Shown in pieces: positions 43,317 through 48,159 of a stretch of 48,159 bases of DNA. Location of the stretch: contig JAFSGU010000005.1 of assembly GCA_017440665.1 (NCBI GenBank), positions 1-48,159 of the forward strand. Direction: 5' to 3'. The notes under the pieces were generated by a model that saw only the letters and a program-made list of their open reading frames with translations, was not told the origin of the DNA and searched no databases. Both the position numbers and the translations under genes were made by a program. This DNA comes from Clostridia bacterium. GTDB taxonomy: Bacteria > Bacillota > Clostridia > Oscillospirales > CAG-272. Positions within the stretch are counted from its first letter, which is position 1; each line of letters opens with the position of its first letter.

Positions 43317-43952
43317 TTAATTCTGTTTACCGTTTCTGCGTTTTTCAGCCTCTGCCTGTGAAAAAACACATCCGCAATAGTCCTGTCTGTATAAATTATA
43401 CACACTGGAAAGCTCTATAGAACGCAGATATCCGTTTTTCTTTTTAAAATCAGAGGTGAGATACCTCACACCGTATTCTTCACCTATCATGGCGCCCATA
43501 CTGTTCAGCTTTTCCGCATTTTTATACGGGCTGACGCTAAGCGTGGTGGTGAAAAAGTCATATCCCCCTTCAGCGGCCGCCTGAGCAGTTCTTCTGAGAC
43601 GCAGGTCGTAACAACCGAAGCATCTCGCTCCGCCTTCAGGAAGTTCTTCAAGTCCCTTTGCCATTGTGAAAAACTCATCAGGGTCATAATTCGGTGTGAT
43701 AATGGGGGATTTTTTACCGGGTCTTTCCTCGACGAAGCGCTGAAGCTCTGAAAGTCTGTAATAAAACTCTTCCCTGTCCGAAATATTCGGATTGTAGAAA
43801 TAAAGCGTGATATCCATCTTCCCCTCAAGATATTCGATAACGGAAGACGAACAAGGCGCACAGCAAACGTGCAAAAGAAGCTTATTTTTACCGCTTATTG
43901 CCGCTTCTTCAAGAAGCTTTTCGCACTCTAAGCCGTAATTGATACGATTCAT
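43317..43952 (-). CDS. queH: Epoxyqueuosine reductase QueH
   Basis: A 211-residue iron-sulfur protein (formerly DUF208) that performs the last step of queuosine synthesis, as the non-cobalamin alternative to QueG. All Cys motifs are present: HVCCAPCSSS, CFGCYDLRL and YCGCVFS. It has its own promoter and is followed at 52 bp by the LCP-like gene. Confidence 0.92.
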   Translation of the reverse strand: MNRINYGLECEKLLEEAAISGKNKLLLHVCCAPCSSSVIEYLEGKMDITLYFYNPNISDREEFYYRLSELQRFVEERPGKKSPIITPNYDPDEFFTMAKGLEELPEGGARCFGCYDLRLRRTAQAAAEGGYDFFTTTLSVSPYKNAEKLNSMGAMIGEEYGVRYLTSDFKKKNGYLRSIELSSVYNLYRQDYCGCVFSQAEAEKRRNGKQN

Positions 43953-44000
43953 CTGAAGTATATCCTCCTATCAGGGTTCTGCAAATAGATATACACTTTA

Positions 44001-44029
44001 ACTATACCATATTTTTTTGAAAAAATCAA
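44001..44029 (-). promoter_or_regulatory. Sigma-A promoter of queH
   Basis: TTGATT (44024-44029), 17-bp spacer, TATAGT (44001-44006) on the minus strand. Confidence 0.7.
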
Positions 44030-44051
44030 CCTTTTTATTTTATTTCTAAGC

Positions 44052-44091
44052 AAAAAACTCCTCTCAGCACGTTTTTTCACGGCTGAGAGGA
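44052..44091 (-). terminator. Terminator of the DUF624 gene
   Basis: A 10-bp stem (44059-44068 and 44082-44091) followed on the minus strand by six T, just after the stop at 44097. Confidence 0.88.
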
Positions 44092-44096
44092 TGGTT

Positions 44097-45119
44097 TTAT
44101 TCTTCGCAGTCTGCTTCTCCAATCAGTTGACTGTCTTCGTTGTCCTTTGTGGTTTTGGGAGTTCCGTCCTTATTGTAATAAGGCTCTATCATATACTTGG
44201 CGATAACGGGATATGCCCAATACACGCCTGTATACGTGAGGAGCGAAAACACGATAACGAAAGGAAGAAGTATTCCCACGGGCATGAACACACCTATCAT
44301 AAAGAAATTGATAACGGTGATCGCAGTTACGAGAAGTACAGCCACAGCGTTTCTCTTAATACCGAGGATGGTGAAAAGAAGCGCGTTCTTAAACAGCTTT
44401 CCGATCGAAAGATCAAAGGTGATCATCATCGGATATATGTACATTCTCATGATGACGTACAGCACTGCAAGCACCAAAGATGCAAAGAACATCATTATCG
44501 TAGCGAAGCTCTGGGAATAGTTCAGATTGAAGAACACGATATCGTACATAATGACCGCTGTGATCAAAAGGTCGAATATACCGAAGGGGATCGCCTGCTT
44601 GTAGTTTCTCTTGATGCAGTACCAGAAATCGTGCCAAATGAATATATGCTCGTCTCTTATCATTCCGCGGAATAGATATACGCTTCCTGCCATAACGCAG
44701 CCGAATGTAAGAAGCACGAGGAACGTGAGAGCAATGAACACGTAGTCGGTCGTCGACAGCACTACGATATCCCCCTGCCCTGCAAAGGTTCCGAAGATAG
44801 CAGATGTATATGCAGAAGGCTGACACATGTGTGCGCCGTTTACCTGTGCGAATATCGAATATACGGGAGCTGTGGAATTGATCGAGAAATAACCCGACAG
44901 GACCGCAAGCGCGAAAACTATGGGGAAGTTACCGATGAGGAGCATAAGGTTGATGGTAACTATCTGATTGAATCTTCTGCCGATAAGTTTAAAATAATTC
45001 TTTATACCGGGATTATCAAGTATCGGCGGCTCGTCATCCTCGACTCCTATGCCGTCACGAGTCATCCACGAAAACGGATTAAATTTTGAAGCTTCTTTTT
45101 TTTCATCTTTACGGGACAT
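44097..45119 (-). CDS. DUF624/YesL-family membrane protein
   Basis: A 340-residue protein with an N-terminal cytoplasmic segment of about 45 residues and about six membrane helices. The FRGMIRDEHIFIWHDFWYCIKRNYKQA region is typical of DUF624 (YesL-like), often encoded near sugar ABC transporters. None is nearby here, so the role is unknown. ATG 45119 follows GGAGGTTGAAA. It is 66 bp after the SpoIIM-like gene and probably co-transcribed with it. Confidence 0.8.
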   Translation of the reverse strand: MSRKDEKKEASKFNPFSWMTRDGIGVEDDEPPILDNPGIKNYFKLIGRRFNQIVTINLMLLIGNFPIVFALAVLSGYFSINSTAPVYSIFAQVNGAHMCQPSAYTSAIFGTFAGQGDIVVLSTTDYVFIALTFLVLLTFGCVMAGSVYLFRGMIRDEHIFIWHDFWYCIKRNYKQAIPFGIFDLLITAVIMYDIVFFNLNYSQSFATIMMFFASLVLAVLYVIMRMYIYPMMITFDLSIGKLFKNALLFTILGIKRNAVAVLLVTAITVINFFMIGVFMPVGILLPFVIVFSLLTYTGVYWAYPVIAKYMIEPYYNKDGTPKTTKDNEDSQLIGEADCEE

Positions 45120-45185
45120 TTTCAACCTCCGTTATATCAAAGGGAATACAAAGTCTCCCTGAGTTTTTCAGATTTACGTCAGGCT

Positions 45186-45734
45186 TCAGATAAGCCAAAC
45201 TTTTACTATATCGAGAAGAAATACCGTACCCGATATTACTGCAAAGCAGACGCATAACGAAAGACAGCGTTTTTTCATCGGGACACCGGGGGAAGGAACC
45301 GATATTGATACAGAAGCTGCCGACTGACATATCATAAGCAGACTCGATACAATATACAAAACAAGTATCGGCAGAGCAGACTTAAAGGACATTATTCCGC
45401 CGTCAGTTGCCATAACTGCGCCGCGGGAAATAAGGGCTGCCGCACATCCGAGGGATACACCGCGGTACAGCAAGACCGATGCCGAACATACAAACGAAAA
45501 CAAAGAGAATGATGAAACGAACAGGAGCGCCAACTGAAAAGCTGATGCGGTACAATGCTCCAGGGAATACACCGTCGAATCCTTGAATGACACGGCAGAG
45601 CGCACGTCCGACAGCGGGAAAAATACAGTATCCGATATAACGATAGTTCCGACAAAAGCGCTTGTGACGACTGCCGACACGAACACGGCGGTAAGAATCA
45701 GCGCACGTTTCCACACAAATAAGTTTTTCGTCAT
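45186..45734 (-). CDS. Polytopic membrane protein, possibly SpoIIM-like
   Basis: A 182-residue protein with about five hydrophobic segments. The middle pattern (FSLFSFVCSASVLLYRGVSLGCAAALI, then SALPILVLYIVSSLLMICQSA) resembles the core of stage II sporulation protein M, which helps peptidoglycan degradation during engulfment. The match is one of layout more than of residues. The start at 45734 follows GGAGTATTTT; the frame opens at a GTG 27 bases earlier. Confidence 0.45.
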   Translation of the reverse strand: MTKNLFVWKRALILTAVFVSAVVTSAFVGTIVISDTVFFPLSDVRSAVSFKDSTVYSLEHCTASAFQLALLFVSSFSLFSFVCSASVLLYRGVSLGCAAALISRGAVMATDGGIMSFKSALPILVLYIVSSLLMICQSAASVSISVPSPGVPMKKRCLSLCVCFAVISGTVFLLDIVKVWLI

Positions 45735-45880
45735 AAAATACTCCGTGATCTGCGTATTCACTTAATCATATGTAGATCCTGCGGAGAAAATACCATTTAT
45801 ATAGTTGTATCACATTTTTCAGATAAAGTAAATATTAATTTGTAAATTTATCGTGCACACATAAAATATTATCAATTATG

Positions 45881-45909
45881 TTGATATATTTTTTGTTTTG
45901 CAGTATAAT
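45881..45909 (+). promoter_or_regulatory. Sigma-A promoter of the GNAT gene
   Basis: TTGATA, 17-bp spacer, TATAAT. The start codon at 45926 is only about 10 nt beyond the expected transcription start. Confidence 0.8.
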
Positions 45910-45925
45910 AATGGAGGAACAACGT

Positions 45926-46519
45926 ATGGAGGTAACATATTTGGACAGACGCACTTTGCTTACGTATTTTAAGGATCCGCCCACTCTTACCACAGAAAGG
46001 CTGAAACTGAGAAAAATACTCAAAACCGACAGCGAAGACTACTTTGAGTTCGCCTCCGATCCCGCTGTTACAAAATATCTTCTTTGGAAGCCTCACGACA
46101 GCTTTAATTTTACAAGACATTATCTATCCTACCTGCAAGGCAGGTACCGCGCGGGCGAGTTTTACGACTGGGGTATAGTCGACCTCGCCTCGGGAAAGTT
46201 TATCGGCACATGCGGTTTTACCTCTTTTGATCTTACCAACAATTCCGCTGAGGTTGGATACGTACTGAGCCGCGGATGGTGGCACCGAGGCATTGCCGCA
46301 GAGGCTCTAACGAGGGTTCTTGATTTCGGATTCAATACTTTGGGGCTCAGACGTATCGAGGCGAGATATATGGCAGACAACGAAAGCAGCCGCCGTGTTA
46401 TGGAAAAGGTCGGTATGGTGTTCGAGGGAATTCGGCGCGATGCTCTGCTTCTTGACGGTGTTTATATTTCCGTAGGTACCTGTGCCATTCTGAACGACGA
46501 GTTCAAGTATCGGTCATGA
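45926..46519 (+). CDS. GNAT acetyltransferase, RimJ/RimL type
   Basis: A 197-residue N-acetyltransferase. LTTERLKLRKI opens the fold, the acetyl-CoA loop is RGIAAEALTRVLDFGF, and NESSRRVMEKVGM is the family's C-terminal signature. Substrate is probably a protein N-terminus or a small amine. ATG 45926 has GGAGG 8 bases upstream; earlier in-frame Met codons lie in the promoter. Confidence 0.85.
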   Translation: MEVTYLDRRTLLTYFKDPPTLTTERLKLRKILKTDSEDYFEFASDPAVTKYLLWKPHDSFNFTRHYLSYLQGRYRAGEFYDWGIVDLASGKFIGTCGFTSFDLTNNSAEVGYVLSRGWWHRGIAAEALTRVLDFGFNTLGLRRIEARYMADNESSRRVMEKVGMVFEGIRRDALLLDGVYISVGTCAILNDEFKYRS

Positions 46520-46538
46520 CAGAATAATCCCCCGTTTC

Positions 46539-46593
46539 TTCTCATAGGAATATTACGTACACGTTATATACGAAAGGTTTGATCCTATGAGAA
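46539..46593. repeat. Inverted repeat enclosing the cwlD start codon
   Basis: TTCTCATAGGA (46539-46549) and its exact complement TCCTATGAGAA (46583-46593) flank a 33-nt loop that holds the AAAGG ribosome-binding site; the right arm contains the ATG. Pairing would hide the start codon. The same arms form the palindrome at 4346-4379. Confidence 0.5.
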
Positions 46594-47411
46594 AAAAGAC
46601 CATGTCTGCCGCTTTCACGGCACTGTGCTTTACCGCATTCGGACTTGTTTTGCTGTCACTCTCCATCGGCATTCTCGGAATAGGCGGGACGGATATTATT
46701 TCCGACGGCAGGATATCTGCGGCAGTTAAGCTTGAAAGCGAAAGCCTTTCTCCGGAAGAGGAGCCGCAAACGGGCGGAGAAAACGGCACGGTATCCCCCT
46801 CACCTCCCGTTATACTTATCGACGCGGGTCACGGAGGCGAGGACGGCGGTGCCTTTTCTGCTGATGGTGTGCTGGAAAAGGACTTGAATCTGGCAATGTC
46901 CCGCGACGTTGCCGCTCTGTGTCTCATTTTCGGCATTCCATATGAGATGACGAGAGACGAAGACGTGCTTCTGTACGACAGATACGGTGAACTTGAAAGC
47001 TACGAGGGCAGAAAAAAATCTCTTGACCTTAAAAACCGTCTCCGTATGGCTGAGGAGCTTGATACCGTGCTGTTTTTAAGCATACATATGAACAAGTTTC
47101 CGTCGGAGGGCGTCAAGGGATTTCAGGTATACTACAGTGATAACGCCGCCGACTCACGCCCTCTCGCCGAAAGCGTACAGTCATTCGTAAAAAGCCACGT
47201 TCAGCCCTATAACGAAAGATTACCGAAATCGGCTGACAGCTCCATATATTTACTCAAAAACATAAATACAACGGCAATACTTGCGGAATGCGGATTTTTA
47301 TCCAACGTCGGAGAGGCGGCGGAGCTTAACACTCCATCTTACCGCATGAAGCTTGCCGCGTCCCTGTTTGTGCCGTCTGCGGAGTATTACGTCAGATGCG
47401 CCGCAAGTTAA
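46587..47411 (+). CDS. cwlD: N-acetylmuramoyl-L-alanine amidase CwlD
   Basis: A 274-residue Amidase_3 enzyme with an N-terminal membrane helix (about 10-32) and a short linker. Zinc ligands His82 (DAGHGG), Glu97 and His167 (SIHMN) and catalytic Glu234 (AECGF) are intact. In CwlD this cuts stem peptides from muramic acid as the first step to muramic-delta-lactam in spore cortex. RKKSLDLKNRLRMAEE matches CwlD rather than vegetative amidases. It is followed by radA at 32 bp. Confidence 0.85.
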   Translation: MRKKTMSAAFTALCFTAFGLVLLSLSIGILGIGGTDIISDGRISAAVKLESESLSPEEEPQTGGENGTVSPSPPVILIDAGHGGEDGGAFSADGVLEKDLNLAMSRDVAALCLIFGIPYEMTRDEDVLLYDRYGELESYEGRKKSLDLKNRLRMAEELDTVLFLSIHMNKFPSEGVKGFQVYYSDNAADSRPLAESVQSFVKSHVQPYNERLPKSADSSIYLLKNINTTAILAECGFLSNVGEAAELNTPSYRMKLAASLFVPSAEYYVRCAAS

Positions 47412-47443
47412 AATGAAATTTATAGATTTAAGGAATATAAAAG

Positions 47444-48159
47444 ATGAAAACTCCGAAAACCGTTTTCACATGTACTGCATGTGATTATCAAAGTCCAAAA
47501 TGGCTTGGAAAATGTCCCTCATGCGGAGCGTGGAACTCCTTTGAAGAGGAGACATACAGAGACGTAAAATCATCCCCTACCGCCACGTCTGCTGTGGCGG
47601 GCGGTGAGCCTGCTGTTTCATTCCATGGTCTCGACATTCCCGAATATATGCGTGTGTCCACACAGATCCCCGAATTTGACCGTGTCCTTGGCGGAGGTCT
47701 CGTTGTAGGCTCTGCGGTGCTTCTTGCAGGTGAGCCCGGTATCGGTAAATCCACCCTTCTTATGCAGTTATGCGGCACGCTTGGCGACGACGTGAAAATA
47801 CTTTACGTGTCGGGAGAGGAATCCCGTTCTCAGCTTAAGCTGAGAGCCAACCGTCTGGGTGTTGATCCTACGCAGATGTACGTACATAACGAGGTGCTGG
47901 TTGACAACATCCTGAAGGAATACGAGCGTGTGTCCCCCGACATCATGATCATCGACTCCATACAGACTCTCGTGTGCTCGGGTATCTCCTCGGGTGCCGG
48001 AAGCGTTACACAGGTACGCGAGTCTGCCAACAGACTTATCGCCCGCATCAAGGCGGACGGCACTTCCCTCATTATCGTCGGTCACGTGAACAAGGAGGGC
48101 GGTATTGCAGGTCCCAAGGTGCTTGAACACATGGTTGATGCTGTGCTTTCATTTGAGGG
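47444..48159 (+). CDS. radA: DNA repair protein RadA (5' part)
   Basis: The first 238 codons are present; the gene runs off the window. A zinc ribbon (Cys10, Cys13, Cys24, Cys27) is followed by a RecA-like ATPase with Walker A GEPGIGKST (residues 96-103), SGEES and Walker B IMIIDSIQTL. The RadA KNRFG motif and the Lon-like C-terminus would lie beyond. It helps process recombination intermediates. AAGGA is 9 bases before the ATG. Confidence 0.95.
   Translation, partial: MKTPKTVFTCTACDYQSPKWLGKCPSCGAWNSFEEETYRDVKSSPTATSAVAGGEPAVSFHGLDIPEYMRVSTQIPEFDRVLGGGLVVGSAVLLAGEPGIGKSTLLMQLCGTLGDDVKILYVSGEESRSQLKLRANRLGVDPTQMYVHNEVLVDNILKEYERVSPDIMIIDSIQTLVCSGISSGAGSVTQVRESANRLIARIKADGTSLIIVGHVNKEGGIAGPKVLEHMVDAVLSFE

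Noticed and set aside
46549..46577. Sigma-E promoter in front of cwlD
   Set aside because: GAATATT resembles a sigma-E -35, but the -10 candidate is too close, and the resulting transcript would begin after the ribosome-binding site.
1..48159. CRISPR arrays, tRNA or rRNA genes, integrase or transposase genes
   Set aside because: Reading through both strands gave no regularly spaced repeats, no cloverleaf-type sequences and no mobile-element proteins; only short non-coding repeats were found.

Overview
This is an ordinary chromosomal stretch from a low-to-mid GC, spore-forming anaerobe of the class Clostridia. Three sporulation genes set the lineage: an intact sigK with a hydrophobic pro-sequence, a SpoIVFB-type M50 protease, and the cortex amidase cwlD. 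A SpoIIM-like membrane protein may be a fourth. Anaerobic energy genes agree with this: an electron-bifurcating NfnAB pair and a sodium-pumping biotin decarboxylase cluster. The species cannot be named from sequence alone; a gut or rumen Oscillospirales-like organism is a reasonable guess. I see no rRNA, tRNA, CRISPR array, phage or transposase gene.

Layout. 1-265: structured leader of a gene lying off the left edge, then the nfnAB terminator. 266-2495: nfnBA. 2716-5075: spoIVFB, ispE and sigK. 5285-10967: DUF378 protein, metY, glnS, gltX and an MBL hydrolase. 11189-13203: DivIVA-like protein, XRE/TPR regulator and a winged-helix regulator. 13265-18248: five-gene Na+-translocating decarboxylase operon with two different carboxyltransferases. 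18564-23938: amidohydrolase, SLH beta-helix surface protein, unknown two-TM protein and sugar isomerase-like protein. 24304-27713: ptsH, uvrC, rsmD, coaD. 27719-27939: a MITE-like structured element with perfect 6-bp target duplications. 28009-33760: Ca2+ P-type ATPase and M16C protease. 34030-37667: heterodimeric ABC exporter with a long leader. 37732-41786: DUF4279 protein, rsmA, a second repeat cluster, aldose epimerase and glyS. 41855-45734: degenerate LCP-like protein, queH, DUF624 protein and SpoIIM-like protein. 45926-48159: GNAT acetyltransferase, cwlD and radA, which runs off the right edge.

How the genes work together. NfnAB balances NADH, NADPH and ferredoxin. The decarboxylase operon converts carboxylation free energy into a sodium gradient and probably links pyruvate/oxaloacetate to methylmalonyl-CoA/propionyl-CoA chemistry through one shared biotin carrier. 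SpoIVFB would release active sigma-K in the mother cell, where late spore genes are made. The remainder is largely housekeeping: translation (glnS, gltX, glyS, rsmA, rsmD, queH), DNA repair (uvrC, radA), and isoprenoid, CoA and methionine synthesis.

The observations I would follow up first are the MITE-like element and its possible relative near 39.3-39.45 kb, the structured leader at the left edge, the dual-carboxyltransferase pump, the minimal sigma-K activation module, and the polyproline reading frame in the ABC exporter leader. Promoter and terminator calls are by eye; start codons were moved from the longest open frame wherever a Shine-Dalgarno sequence favoured an internal start.
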